Source: Turnera subulata (Eukaryota; Streptophyta; Magnoliopsida; Malpighiales; Passifloraceae). Taken from it: 64,000 bases of DNA. The DNA lies in NCBI GenBank assembly GCA_028386065.3, contig JAKUCV010007374.1, positions 62,001-126,000 of the forward strand. Direction: 5' to 3'. The translations under genes were made by a program, and so were the position numbers. Positions 1 to 11,865 of the stretch are shown here, one piece after another. Positions within the stretch are counted from its first letter, which is position 1; each line of letters begins with the position of its first letter. The notes beneath the pieces were generated by a model, which did not search any database, was not told where the DNA came from, and saw only the letters and a program-made list of their open reading frames with translations.

Positions 1-1436
1 TTTGTGTAATATCATAATGAAATATAGAGTTGTGAATTGTGATATTGAATGAGTGATGTTGTGTAACAGGCTTATTTTGCAGAACTTTAGAATTTGTCAT
101 AGACTTTGTAGATTAATTAAACAACATAAAATATTATATTTTTACTAGTATGGCATGCTTAAGTTTTGGACCGACAATATAATTTATTAAAATCAAACGC
201 CCATAATTAAAAGAAATTTTTAAGCTTTACCGATATTAGTCTCACATCTGTGGCTGTGGAATTAAGTGCAACACAACCAAGCCGTGTCCTATCACTACAT
301 GACCTGCCTGTGTAGATCTGATATTAATTCCTAAAAATACTCTTCTTTGAAAGAACCGGAAAACTTAATTAGATCAATAACCTACTTTCGTAGTGCCGTA
401 AAACCCCTTCCTAACTTATTTCCACTATCCATTTGCCAGTGTTAAAATAAGTCAAGAGCTTTAAATCCTTACCTTTAAGTCTCCAACAGAAAGCGCGCCC
501 CTCCCAAGGTCGGTTCCTAAAGCCCGGCCTAAGGTTTTCTATGGGAAATTGACGCTGTCACTTAAACAATTTCCTATTATGGATTTAAGCTAATTGTTGA
601 TCAGGCAACTAACTTAATTAAGCATCAAAGACCAGATCAAAGAAGAATAATTAAAAAAAATAATATTCTAATTGAATTTGCATGAAAATAATGACAAGAA
701 CATCCCCTCATCCTAGATAAAGCAATTAGCTAGATATAATTTTAGAAGGAGCAATCACATGAAAATAATTCATCATTAAATTCAAGAGGGAAATTAATTA
801 CAAGATAAACGACTAACCTTGAACCAAGTGATGAAGACTTCCCAGAATAATTTCCAACTACAAACTAGTAAACTAGGTGTTTGTTACTAGGAGGAAAAGA
901 AAATACAAATAATGTCCTAGCCTAATGCGTGTGGAGTCACGAACTGGAAGCCAAAATCACGAACTGGGAGCCCTCGGCTTGTAGCTTGCGTGAATTTATA
1001 GTGCAATAGGGAGGGACCACTTGTGGCTTGAATTGAATGCATGAATCAAGGAAAAGAATTAGGTCAAACACCATTTCACGTGCCACCTGAACCATAAGTT
1101 GGCCAAGACTTGGTCTTTTATGGTTTTGGATTTAACTTCCTTCCACTTTACAAGGTTAACAACATGTCCATGTACCAATTTTTGAACAATTCTTGCCTCA
1201 TTACTTGGTTCCAAACCTGCTCCTTGTAGCGCAACTTCAGGAAGTCCTCGCTTTATTGTTTTGATCCAAATAAAGCCAGAATTCTTGATTTCCTGCAAAA
1301 AGGACCAAAAACACAAGGATGAGATTTATTAAAATAAAATAAAATAAAATGCTAGAAAAGTAATTGAATGAGTACTAAAAGTAAGGCAAAGATCACAAAA
1401 TAAACTCCAAAATGTGTGTAAAATATGCACACATCA
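1..1436 (-). mobile_element. Athila-type LTR fragment, minus strand
   Basis: Read on the minus strand, about 230-610 parallels the LTR of the Athila element at 38684-40414. Shared blocks include AAATCCATA, the GGGCT...ACCGACCT block, a GCGCGCTTTCTGTTGGAGA-like block and the AGTAGGTTAT block. The minus-strand end at 1436 reads TGATGTGTGCATATTTTACA, the usual start of this LTR class. No polypurine tract follows at 1437, so it is either a solo LTR or a truncated one. The other end probably lies outside the window. A minus-strand frame of 85 codons at 1059-1316 falls inside it and is not a recognised gene. Confidence 0.6.
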
Positions 1437-1526
1437 ATAGCGTATAGAAGCATCTCCAACAATTGCCTCAAAATTGTAAGAAAAATAATGTGGTCCATGA
1501 ACATGAAAGAGAGTTAAGTTTAATAA

Positions 1527-2448
1527 TGTACGGCAACACTACCAGAACAAAGCTAGATAGCATCAATCCAGTCACCAAGATCAGAAAATCAATTCAACCA
1601 AGGGTTTGAGTAACTACCTCTATCACTTCAAAATAAAACAAAGTTATTAGGCAACAATAGAGTAATAATCGCTAGGAATCTTGAACATGCCACAAGCAAA
1701 TAAATTACTTGATAAGTAAAGAAAAACCCTGAAATAAACTAAGAGAATCACTCTCTCAAATATTGAATCACTCAATCAATAAAACCTCAACAGTAAACTT
1801 TATTATCAAAATATCATGTGTGTCAAATAAAACCCTAAAGAGCCTATTTATACTAGACAACCAATACTTAACCTAGTTGGACTTGGACTTGACTTTGTAA
1901 AATAAACTAATAAAAGAGTTCCTAAGTGGTCCAAGTCGACTGAAACTAATTTTTTCATTTTGCCGTTCAAAACAAATAATGGACTTGAAACTATTGAAAA
2001 AAAATAATGATGATTTTTTTTTTGTTTTGCCGACTTGAAACCAAAATCATGGTCATTTTGCCGAACAACCCATTTGACATACTAAAATAATGACTAGCCC
2101 AATACTATTAAATTGAAAACTCCCACGCTAAATATAATTGGTCCAAATCGTCATGGCAAAATAATAAGAGGAATTAGTGATGTCATAGCCCATGGTGACA
2201 GCAAATCGACTAGGCCTCCAATGATGCTCCTCTCCAAGCTTAATTTTCCATCTCTTTTTGAATTTCTTGTGAGTACGAATCTTGGACATGATTGGAAAGT
2301 GAGCTTGCCATCTCCATGCTTGTCTCCATTGCTTCCTCCATGATTGCCTTGGGATGCATCATTCCTCGAATCACCATTACTACCTCTACGGCTCCCATGT
2401 CGTGCACCATTCTTCAAGTCTCCAAGCTTGCTTAGGTGTTTCGCATCA
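1527..2448 (-). repeat. 3' LTR of the gypsy deletion derivative
   Basis: About 922 bp and homologous to 5326-6259. On the minus strand it starts TGATGCGAAACACC at 2448, directly after the polypurine tract, and ends ...CCGTACA at 1527. The similarity stops at 2448 in this copy and 6259 in the other, which sets the LTR boundary. Confidence 0.85.
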
Positions 2449-2462
2449 TTCCCTCCCTCCTC
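2449..2462 (-). other. Polypurine tract of the gypsy deletion derivative
   Basis: On the minus strand GAGGAGGGAGGGAA ends exactly where the 3' LTR starts with TGATGCG. Position and composition are those of a plus-strand primer, and they fix the element's orientation as minus. Confidence 0.75.
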
Positions 2463-3289
2463 GAAAAAATTCGTCCTCGAATCGATACCTATAAAATCAG
2501 TAGGAGGAAATTCAGCAATATCGAAAGTAGTATGAATGCTAAACTCGCCTTCTGAACCTAGCATTTTGCACAAAGGATCAAGCTTAACACACTTAGCTTC
2601 TCCTCCCAGATCAAGCAACATACTCCTAGAATTCTTTTGTTCCTTCCTTAACGAGTAACTCAAAAGCATGCATAACAAGTAACTTATGTGGATGATAATC
2701 AATAAAACAAGCATTTAAATTACTCGTCACATTATCCAATTTACGCATTAAAGTCGTAAAAAAGGAACTTAAAACCTGATGCTCCCTTGTGATTGTAAAC
2801 AGCGCCCCATGTATAGCTCCGTCTTGCCCTAGGATCGACAATCCTTTAGCACAAGCATCCTTAGGAACCTGCAAAAGAAACACATCACATCTAGAAAGAC
2901 AAGGGTTAAGGTTAGTTTTAAACCAAGCCTCTTTGTACAAAAGTACAAACAAACTCTTCTTTTCTTCACAAGCTACCTTCAAATCTCTCACAATTGCATA
3001 GAAATTTTGTTTCTTCCTTCCCTCTTTTTTTTCTCTCTTAGGTGTTGACTTGCACCAATTTTTTTTGACCCTCTTTTTCGTTCTTTTCCTCACCTTTTGC
3101 ATGACTCTCACTCATTCTCTCTTTCTCTCCTATGGCAGCCAATTCGGCATCCTTCTCCTTTTCCCATGCACCTACACTCCTCTTCATATGCATTTGATCA
3201 TGATACACCTCTTGTGGAGTCAATGGAGCAAGTAACACCTTCCCATCTTCCAGGGTTAATGAGCATTTATTTCGAAATCCTTCATGCAC
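2463..3289 (-). pseudogene. Pol spacer and C-terminal tail left after deletion of RT-RNaseH-INT
   Basis: Minus-strand frames give the protease-RT spacer (EGFRNKCSLTLEDGKVLLAP; then NFYAIVRDLKVACEEKKSLF and FVLLYKEAWFKTNL). This is the stretch that normally leads into the RT start. Instead of RT there follow about 300 bases of unassigned sequence (2626-2880). After that comes a tail, LRTN-like SRTNFFEEGGNDA, at about 2435-2480, which matches the extreme C-terminus of many plant gypsy polyproteins and overlaps the PPT. The element therefore keeps both ends of pol and has lost the enzymatic middle. Confidence 0.6.
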
Positions 3290-3399
3290 AACCCTTCTAT
3301 CGTATTGCTAGGGTCTCCCTAGCAAGATATGACTTTCCTACACAGGTACAACATCACATAAAATCGAATAATAATATTTTCCAATAGAGAAAGAAAGAA

Positions 3400-3830
3400 G
3401 AACCTGTTTGTTCACTCTAACTTGTCCCATGTCATTCAACCACTATAGCTTTGTAAGGTTTTGGATGCCTTTGCCACTCTAACCCCATGCGATCAACCCA
3501 CATAGAGCTCACTATATTGGTGCAGCTTCCTCCATCAATGATCAAGCTACAAACTTTGTCATTAACCAAGCACCTTGTATGGAAAATATTCTCTCTTCGT
3601 TCAATCTCGTTTTCCTTGACTTGAGCATTCAGAACTCGTCGTGTAACAAACAATTCCCCTTCTCTAGGAACATCTTCGGCACCCACGTCTTCTAATGGTG
3701 GCATATCGGCAAGAGCATCATCATCAATCTCTCCCTCAGAATATATCTCTCCATGCTCAGTAGTAAGCATCACTTTCTTGTTGGACAAAGATTTGCAAAG
3801 TGCCCCTTCCCCATCCATCTAAAGCACTTG
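3400..3830 (-). pseudogene. Ty3/gypsy aspartic protease segment
   Basis: An open minus-strand frame at 3432-3818 of about 128 codons runs from the decayed zinc knuckle into a retropepsin-like region. The active-site strand reads CSLIIDGGSCTNIVSSMWVD. Plant gypsy proteases of this clade usually have D-G/S-G-S at this point, so the catalytic Asp is present. The reading continues with the GLEWQRHPKPYK block, the usual next strand. The flap and the second half of the domain are not in this frame. Downstream, about 3038-3289, the spacer block HEGFRNKCSLTLEDGKV and the LAPLTPQEVYHDQ block place the region just before RT in a normal polyprotein. RT itself is absent. Confidence 0.75.
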
Positions 3831-3939
3831 ATGTCCCTTTGCTTTTCGTTGACTTTAGATGGCGTAGTAGGTGTCTTAGGGTAAACAACCTTTTGTTCCT
3901 CCTTCCCCTTCCATGGAATCGTCTTAGGGGTGTCCAAAA

Positions 3940-4530
3940 TCGGTTTTCTTAAGCTTCCAACTTCTCTCTAGGAATACTTAGCACTAGCACTCCAGCTCGC
4001 ATAGCTTGATGTTCTTCCCATCTTTGCAACCTGGAGTTGCTTTTCAATCGTGGAAGCTAGAGCCACCATCTCATCAATCTCTGCATAATGTTGCAGTTCA
4101 AGAACAGTAGCAATATCTCTATTCACACCATAAAAAAATCTTGACATCGTGTTGCCCTCATCCTCTTCAACTCCAGCTTGATTCATTGCCATCTCCAGCG
4201 CCTTTCAGTACTCGTCTACACTCTTGGTACCCTGCTTGGTTGATTGGAGTTTATGGAGTAACTCCCTCTGATGAGAGGCAGGAACAAATCTCTTCTTCAT
4301 TATCCTCTTCATTTCTGCCCATGTCTCTATCCATAGCTCTCCATATCTTCTTCTATTGGAGACAAGCTTGTGCCACAAAGACTTAGCATAATCTTTGAAT
4401 TCCACCACATCAAGCTTGACCTTCTTCTCCTCAAAATATCAATGGCAATCAAAAATAGCTTCCATGTCTTGTACCTAGTCCAAGTAAACTTCCGGATCAC
4501 TGGTACCGTGAAACTCTCAGCCTTTTACCT
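3940..4530 (-). pseudogene. gag: Ty3/gypsy gag, decayed
   Basis: Minus-strand translation gives the core of a plant Ty3/gypsy capsid domain (Retrotrans_gag): a SDPEVYLD block near 4500, KKVKLDVVEFKDYAKSLWHK near 4400, an ETWAEMKRIMKKRFVP block, then GVEEDEGNTMSRFFYGVNRD and VLELQHYAEIDEMVALA near 4050-4190. These blocks occur in this order in the family. Several in-frame stops and at least one frame change, for example near 4205 and 4435, interrupt the reading. The nucleocapsid knuckle that should follow is degenerate near 3800-3850 (DGEGALCKSLSNKK, first Cys lost). In an intact element the product would assemble the cytoplasmic virus-like particle that packages the element RNA. It is not functional here. 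Confidence 0.8.
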
Positions 4531-5310
4531 CTCTTGAATCTCACTGTGTTTATTCTTTGGGATCAGTAACGCTTAACCAAATAAAAAACAAGCCTGCAGC
4601 ACTTCAAGAAGAGTCAAAGATATCCTAACAAGAAAAGTTAGATCGCAATTCTAGAGACAAATAAACTCCAGGAAAGAAAAATAGTAACACATAAAGAACA
4701 AAAAAATTGTATGTGATGAATATTGTAGTAATTGAACAATAAGAGACAATGATTGCTCAATTAGAAAAGCTGAAATAAAACGAGATAATCAATTAAGCAG
4801 AATGTAAGAAATTCTCCCAAGCCAGATATCCTAACAATCAACCTGCAAAAAAGTATCCACCAATAAATCAATTGTTGCAATATTCAAACTTATGCCGACT
4901 TGCACTGTCTCTTTTTTTTTTATTAACAAAATCGACAACTCAATTATCCAAGATTTGAAAAATAAACAACAATGGCACCAGCTCCTTAAATCATCAGAAC
5001 AATCCAGACGCAAGTTTTATTTTTTAAAAAAAAAATATAATACTAGTCGATTAAGGCCAAATCAAAAGATTGGAAAGAATAATAATGCCAACTATTGACA
5101 GCACTACTACACATGTTGCAACCTTTCAATTGTTTTTTTTGAACAGTAACACGATTAGTGCTTAGAAACACAACACACCACTAGTAATTCAACAAACAAC
5201 AAATCAACTTCTCCTTTTTTTATATAATTTAGATGTTGATTAGACTACGAACAAAAAACACAAATTAAATTGCAGAAATTAAGGGGATACGTAGTTGAAA
5301 AAATACCTAG

Positions 5311-5322
5311 GCTCCGCTACTA
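5311..5322 (-). other. Primer binding site of the gypsy deletion derivative
   Basis: Minus-strand TAGTAGCGGAGC lies three bases inside the 5' LTR. It matches 9 of 12 bases of the plant initiator-Met PBS TGGTATCAGAGC and 11 of 12 of the TGGTAGCGGAGC found in the LARD at 8398-14881. Its position is that expected of a PBS. Confidence 0.65.
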
Positions 5323-5325
5323 AAT

Positions 5326-6259
5326 TGATACGGCAACACTACTAGAACAAAGCTATATAGCACCTCCTCATCAATGGAGTCACCAAGATCAGAAAATCAA
5401 TTCAACCAAGGGTTTCAGTAACTACCTCTATCACCTCAAAACAAAACAAAGTTGTTACGCAACAATAGAGCAATAATCGCTAGGAATCTTGAACACTCCA
5501 CAAGCAAATAAATTACTTGATAAGTAAACAAAACCCCTGAAACCAAGAGAATCACTCTCTCAAAGATTGAATCACTCAATCAATAAAACCTCAACGGTAA
5601 ACTTTATTATCAAAATCTCATGTGTGTCAAATAAAATCCTAAAGAGCCTATTTATACTAGACAACCAAAACTTAACCTAATTGGACTTGGACTTGACTTT
5701 GTAAAATAAATTAATAAAAAAATTTCTAAGTGGCCCAAGTCGGCTGAAACTAATTTTTTCACTTTGCCGTCCAAAACAACTAATGGACTTGAAACTAATG
5801 AAAAAAATAATGAAATGATGCTTGTTTTTTTTGTTTTGCCGACTTGTAACCAAAATCATGGTTTTTTTTGCCGAACAACCCATTTGACTTACTAAAACAA
5901 TGACCAGCCATTACTATTAAATTTAAAACACCCACGCTAAATATAATTGGTACAAATCGTCATGGCCAAATAATAAAACGAATTAGTGTCGTCATAGCCC
6001 ATGGTGACAACAAATCGACTAGGCCTCCAATGATGCTCCTCTCCAAGCTTAATTTTCCTTCTCTTCTTTAATTTCTTGTGAGTACAATTCTTGGACATGA
6101 TTCGGAAAGTGAGCTTGCCATCTCCATGCTTGTCTCCATTGCTTCCTCCATGATCGCTTTGGTGTGCATCATTCCTTGAATCACCATTACTGCCTCTACG
6201 GCTCCCATTTTTTTTCACCATTCTTCAAGTCTCCATGCTTGCTTTGGTGTTTCGCATCA
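5326..6259 (-). repeat. 5' LTR of the gypsy deletion derivative
   Basis: About 934 bp, bounded TG...CA. It aligns along its length with 1527-2448 with scattered substitutions and short indels. Examples are CACCTCCTCATCAATGGAG here against CATCAATCCAG there, and a run of T at 6209-6216. Short frames inside it (for example minus 5937-6221, rich in Gly, Ser and Asp) are not recognised as genes. Confidence 0.85.
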
Positions 6260-6269
6260 TATACTCAAA

Positions 6270-7440
6270 ATACCTCCATCAGCTTACTGGAAGAATCTTT
6301 TGAAGTTGTCTATGTTCTAGATTTAGGGGAGCAAATGCCCGGTTCTTGGAATTCGTAGCAAGTAGGACCTCTTGTATTTCTCTTCCTCCAATCAATAGGT
6401 CCATCCCAATTTGGGCTCCACTTGCTCCACGTGAAACCTGTTGCTTCTAGTTTTCGAAATACTAAATCTCCAGATTGAACGAGTAGAGGTCTGACTTTCT
6501 TACTATTGTATTATGATATCCTCCGCTGGTAGGACAATGCCCTCATTTCAGCTTCTACCCTGGTCTCCTCTCTAGTGTCTAGAACTCCAACAAGTAGCTC
6601 ATCATTTCTTTTTTTCTCAAAAGCATGGATCCTCAGACTTGGTTCGGTTATCTCGGACAGTACTACTACCTTTGTCCTACATGCCAAAAAAAAAGGGGTT
6701 GCTCCAGTGGCCGTGTTCATGGTAGTCCAAGTGCCCCACAAGACCTCTGGTATGAAATATGTTGATTTTCCTTGCTTTTTAATCTATCTTATTTTGTAAT
6801 GCCCTCTTTGTTGTACGATTTGCTTTTCATCTATCTTGTTTTGCAATGCCCTCTTTATTGTATGATTTGTCTTCTCCACTAAACCATTTTTCTGGGGAAG
6901 CACAATTGAGGAGAAACAGATCTCTATCCTGAGCCCCTCTGCGAATTCCATGATGGACTTGCTATCGAATTGCTTTCCATTGTCGCTCACGATGATCTTG
7001 GGTATCCCGAAGCGAAAGATGATGTATTTTTTGACAAAGTCCAAGACGGTGTCAGTTGTAATTTTGGAAACGGCTTCGGCCCCTACCGACCTTGTAAAAT
7101 AGTCTATGGCCACTATCACATACTTCCTTTTCCCACTAGCTTTGGGGAAGGTCCGAGTATGTCTATTCCCCACTGAGCAAATGGGCAAGGTGATGTTATG
7201 GCGCTTTGCAGAGTCGGGGGCTGATGAGGAACGTTAGCATGTAGCTCACATTTCTCACAGCTCCTGACATACTCTAGGACATCCTTCCAAACGGTGGCCC
7301 AGAAAAAGCCCTGCCTTAGTAATTTATGAACAATGGTTTGATACCTGGGATGGTTCCCACATGCTCCTTGGTGTACCTCTTCAACTACCGCCTTAGCATT
7401 TTCAGGTATGAGGCATTTTAGCAAAGCTCTCATGACTGAT
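6270..7440 (-). pseudogene. Ty3/gypsy (Tat/Athila-like) integrase relic
   Basis: On the minus strand, 7116-7433 gives the integrase zinc-binding module: HQGACGNHPRYQTIVHKLLR, then GFFWATVWKDV and CEKCELHA, completing HHCC. It runs into WGIDILGPSPKLVGKG, which holds the first catalytic Asp. Minus 6784-7188 gives the rest of the core: VIVAIDYFTRSVGAEAV, GIPKIIVSDNGKQF (second Asp) and a QKNGLVEKTNHTIKRAL block, where the DDE Glu would be at GLVE. Minus 6511-6741 has ATGATPFFLACRTK and the segment towards the C-terminal module (GDLVFRKLEATG near 6440). A 47-bp tandem duplication (6782-6874) and stops break the frame. It lies upstream of the 5' LTR at 6259, so it belongs to a different element. 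Confidence 0.8.
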
Positions 7441-8397
7441 TAATCAATTATTAAGTGCATTGATAAATTTCACATTATTTTCATGTGAGTGAATAAAAGG
7501 GTACAATAGAAGGACGGGAGAGAGGGAGAGCTTTCTTTTGACTACATTTTTTTACGATTTTGTTTTAAAATTCATGTAATGATATAATTTTTTGTGCCAA
7601 CATTATTTGACTAGACATTTAAAATCTCAAAATAAAAAAGAATGATTAGGAAATTACTTTCACTTCCTCCCTACCATTTTTTAATTAAAAATATAAGGGC
7701 GTGTTTGAAACTGTTCTCAAAACAGTATTTTCTAGTTTGAAAGTTTTTTAAATAAAAAAATCTTCTTTGGTAAGTAATTGTAGGGAATGTTTTCAAAAAC
7801 AATTTTAGAAAAATTGGACTCTGAAAATAGAAAATTGAAAACTTCAAAAATAAGTTTTCACAGTTTTGGTAAATTTGTAAATAAATAATATAAATTAATA
7901 TTCATTTTTTTTCTCAAACACTTCTTTTGTCTAGTATATCTCTTTCCCAACTACCCCCTCACTCTTCGTTTCTTAATTCTTCACTTGCAAAAACGCCAAT
8001 TCGTACAAACAGACAAAGAGGAGTAAAACTAAATCCCGTCTTTAGAAAATTTCACTACTTCTTCTTCTTCTCATGTTCCTCCTGATTGCACTCTTTGTTT
8101 CTGTGTTTTTATGGAACTCTATCTCTGAATGAACCCTTTACCGGTTATGGTGGTGGTAGGGATCTGTGGGTTTAGTAAATACGGATATGGGTTTTGTGAA
8201 CCTGATCTGTGAGTTTTGTGGATTGAGTTTTTTATGGAGAGAACTCATTGTTTTTGCCATACTTCTTTGCAAATCCACAACGACGCCAACTCATCCTTCT
8301 TGCAATATTGGTGGAGTGGAAGAGAAGCCATATACAATGGGGAAGATAAGTTGTTGTTGGACCGATTTTTCACAAAAACAAATATCCAAGAACTAAC

Positions 8398-10357
8398 TGA
8401 AACGCCCGTGTCCCAATTTATTAGTATAAAATGACTTTAAATATAAAATGACCAAATTGCCCTAATCATTCCCGGGACACGGAAATCATCAACTAAACAC
8501 CCGTATCCCAAAATATCTAATCAAATTAATTAAAGCATGTGAAAAGACTAAATTGCCCTTTTTACCCGGGATACGATACAAATAAGATAGTCATCATTTA
8601 ATTACGCAATATATCATACAATAAGTAATACAATTCGAGTATGCAGCGGAAGACAAATACATAAACAAATATGAATGTAATGCACCCTATGGATCCGACC
8701 CGAGGAGGAAGGCACCGCCACTTGCTGATATGCACCACTGCTCAATGAACAGCTAACCTAAAAAAATTTGTGAGGGGGTGAGACCAACCACTGTCTCACC
8801 GCAAACAAATAAACCAGTGTATACAAATACAAATCAACTACAAGTACACCGGTATCAGGCAACAGCAACCACAATATACAAACAAGTCACAATGAACAAT
8901 ACAAGTCATCATCAGACTTCAAGGCGAATCTACTAGACTGGTAAAAACTTTTGAATAATGATTCTTGCATTGAAACCAAGTTAAAAGCCACTATAGTTGC
9001 CATCTCGCATTTAGAATACATATAAGTTTCTAGGTGCCAATATTTTAATACAAAAAAAAATGCGCATAAACACGATGATTTTGATAACAAGGAAGTTTAG
9101 AAACCATATGAACCCATGTGAGATGCACCAAGCAAAACTTGATACCGATCCCCACAAAGGCGATGTTAAATTCCTCCCTTATAATGTATACGTATCACCC
9201 TTTACTCCACGTGTTCTTCTTTCCAATATAGACATTTACTTAAATGCATAATCCCATATTTAAACAACCAATTGATACCCGCCACACACTTTGCAACATG
9301 TATCAATCTAGAATTTGGTATTCTGTAAAAAGAACCAGGAACGTGATTGCATTACTTTGACTAAAACCTCTTTAATAAATTCACCAGTCTTGAAAACGAC
9401 TTTCCTTGCGCAGCACCAAGAACCCCAAAACCAAAACCATATTTTTTATATAATTATTATTATTATCTACTTGAAAGCCGGAAACAATCTTATTGCACTC
9501 TCATGAAAAATTCAACACAGCATTGACGAAGGATTAGCAATGATTCCTTACCAGTAAAAATTCAAATTGGCTAGAGATTAACCAGCTCGCCGGAGACGCA
9601 ACAACAACCGCCCACACGCCACCATCCACGAAGCCAGCCACCACCCACAACACAAGACAGACCATCAACCCCAAAACCCGAAGCAAAGAGAAAGACAAGA
9701 AACCGAGTTGGACTTACCCAACTATTGGCGGCCAAGGCCTTGACTCTGTTGCAGCAGTGTCGTGAGGAGGAGAGGTAGAAGATGATGGTGACGACGAGAA
9801 TGGAAAGAAGAAAAGAAAAGAAAATGGTTTCAGGGAAAGAAAGAAAAGAAAAACAAAACGTGAAGAGGGAGAGGAAGAAAATGGAAGAGAAAGGAGAGGA
9901 AGTGGGCAGCCGTTTTGGGAGAAAGATGAGGAAGAGAAAATGAGGAGAGAGATAAGAAAATTTGCTTTTGTACCTAGGGCTCGGCCAAAGCATAAAACGG
10001 CGTCGTTTTGGTAAGCAACACGGCATCGTTTCACCCTTTTAACTCCCCAGGTCAACACACCCATCTAACCTGGTCAAAACACGGCTATTCATGAGTTTCA
10101 TGCCATAGTTTCCTCATTACGACGTAGTTTTGGGTCCAACTACATCGAACCCTCATTTCACATCGAAATGCGATTTATTTCCAACGAAACCCGAACAAGG
10201 AACAAATTCGAAAAAATAAATTATTATTCCCAAGGAAAATAAATTTATTTTCTTGACCAAAAATCCAAAAAGTTATGCAAGGGTAAAATAAGGAATAAAA
10301 TTTCAAAAATTCCGAGAAATTCATAGAAATTAAATACCGAAAATCTGGGGCGTTACA
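8398..10357 (-). repeat. 3' LTR of LARD copy D, with about 1.06-kb internal deletion
   Basis: About 1960 bp and collinear with 11866-14881. The single large difference is that sequence at 8920 jumps from the equivalent of about 12390 to about 13451. The TATA motif intact in the 5' LTR (GTATAAAA) reads GTACAAAA here (about 9969). Confidence 0.85.
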
Positions 10358-10391
10358 GTTCTACCCCACTTAACAAAATTTCGTCCTCGAA
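10358..10391 (-). other. PPT and FEDE-coding motif of LARD copy D
   Basis: On the minus strand TTCGAGGACGAA (10380-10391) is followed by AAGTGGGGTAGAAC (10358-10371) and then the LTR start TGTAACG. The first motif encodes the FEDE end of Tekay-type polyproteins; here it is stranded without a pol gene. Confidence 0.7.
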
Positions 10392-11851
10392 ATTTACGCA
10401 ATAAGTTAAGCAAGCAAATGCTTAATTGACACAAACAAGTGTCACCCGGTATCAAAGTACCATTGGCCGAGACTACCAAGAAAAACAATCTTGGCCATCA
10501 TTCACATCTTCCAAGCAAGAACTTCGATCTACCAAGTCGATCACCGACTTTAGTCACACATGATTAAAAGATCATAAGATCCAAGCACTAACCCAAGAGT
10601 TTATATCCAATGATCATCACCATTGATAATTCTAGAATCCATAAACAATTTCATTTGACATCAATCAACTAATTATACCCAATCTTATAATCCATTAAGC
10701 ACATCCTCAAATAACAGAACCTCAAACTATAACAAGATCATCACTCCCAATGTGAATACCTCAAAACAAAAAAATCCATAATCAATTTCATGATCTGAAC
10801 CTCATTGTATTTTCTCTATCACCGAAATATCATATTTATAATTCTATACCTTAGATTCCTCAAGACCCAAACATCCTTTCATAGCTCATATTATGAATCT
10901 ATTCCTCAAGTCATTCTTAGCATGAACATCAAAGTTTCTTTGATGAAGAACTCAAAATATCACTGTATTTCACATCATATAATTAATAAACTAGCATTTG
11001 AATCATAATACCAGAGATCACCTCAAATTCAATCCTCAATGTAAACAGACTATCAGCATCCCGCAGCACAAGAACTATAACCTCAACAAAATTCATGATC
11101 AAAACTTCCCTATAGCTAACACCAGTAATGTCTCAAATTCCAACAAGGTTAGATACCTCAAGTATCATTAAAAGACTTTTCCCCGGATATATTACTAGTT
11201 CAACCACAAATTAAAGCATAATTGACAGATAACTCTCCAAATATACCATTAAATCAAACTCAAATTTAATTAACAATTATCAGCTCGAACTCCAAACAAA
11301 ATTTAACCATATAATAATTCACCAGTAAATTCAAGTCCTTAAACTTAGATAATCAAACCACAAATAACATGATCACAAAGATTACAAGAATCATATCCTC
11401 AAGAATCACATCAAATCATCTCTTGATAGACGTAACCTCCAAAAGCAAAACGATGGTTCTTACTTGTATTGGCCAGTTCAATTTCTGGAACTATCAGACA
11501 TGTTACCATAGGAAAGCACCTTCCGGTAATAACACATGAAAGAGCAGCAACGGTGTACGCACACCGACACAAGAACGTAAGCAAAGAATCAAGAGTCTAC
11601 ACCGACTCTAATAAAACAGTGGATATTCCACAAAACAAACTTTGCTACAGCCTAAGCTGCAAAGGCAAACATGTCACTTCAACAACAATACCGGGTCACT
11701 CCAACCCTCAGCAGGTGCGTGTCCTCCACCGGATCCATAGAAAGACTCACTATGTGAAAGCATATGACCATGCAACAACCGACTCAAAAAGGAGCAGACA
11801 TATGTACATAAGATCACAAAATATATCAACACAATCCCAAAGATCAACTTG
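10392..11851 (-). other. Non-coding interior of LARD copy D
   Basis: About 1.46 kb of AT-rich sequence with no retroviral domain. A plus-strand (antisense) frame of 142 codons at 11469-11897 has a homologous frame at minus 59603-60019 in the sister copy. Substitutions between the two are spread evenly over the three codon positions by my count, so it does not behave like a conserved protein. The rest holds nothing recognisable. Confidence 0.6.
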
Positions 11852-11863
11852 GCTCCGCTACCA
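11852..11863 (-). other. Primer binding site of LARD copy D
   Basis: Minus-strand TGGTAGCGGAGC starts two bases after the 5' LTR end. It resembles the initiator-Met PBS TGGTATCAGAGC at 10 of 12 positions, with the same two changes as in the plus-strand copy at 59523. Confidence 0.7.
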
Positions 11864-11865
11864 AC

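Larger units (their letters stand above)
1527..6259 (-). mobile_element. Ty3/gypsy LTR retrotransposon, gag-protease deletion derivative
   Basis: Two direct repeats of about 0.92 kb (1527-2448 and 5326-6259) bound a 2.9-kb interior. On the minus strand both start with TGATGCGAAAC and the right copy ends GCCGTATCA; the left copy ends TACA. A PBS-like site abuts the right copy and a purine-rich tract abuts the left copy, so the right repeat is the 5' LTR. The interior holds decayed gag, a protease segment, the spacer between protease and RT, and a short polyprotein tail. RT, RNase H and integrase, normally about 2.5-3 kb, are missing. The 5-bp flanks (AATAA at left, TATAC at right) do not match, so one end may have been rearranged after insertion. 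Confidence 0.85.
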
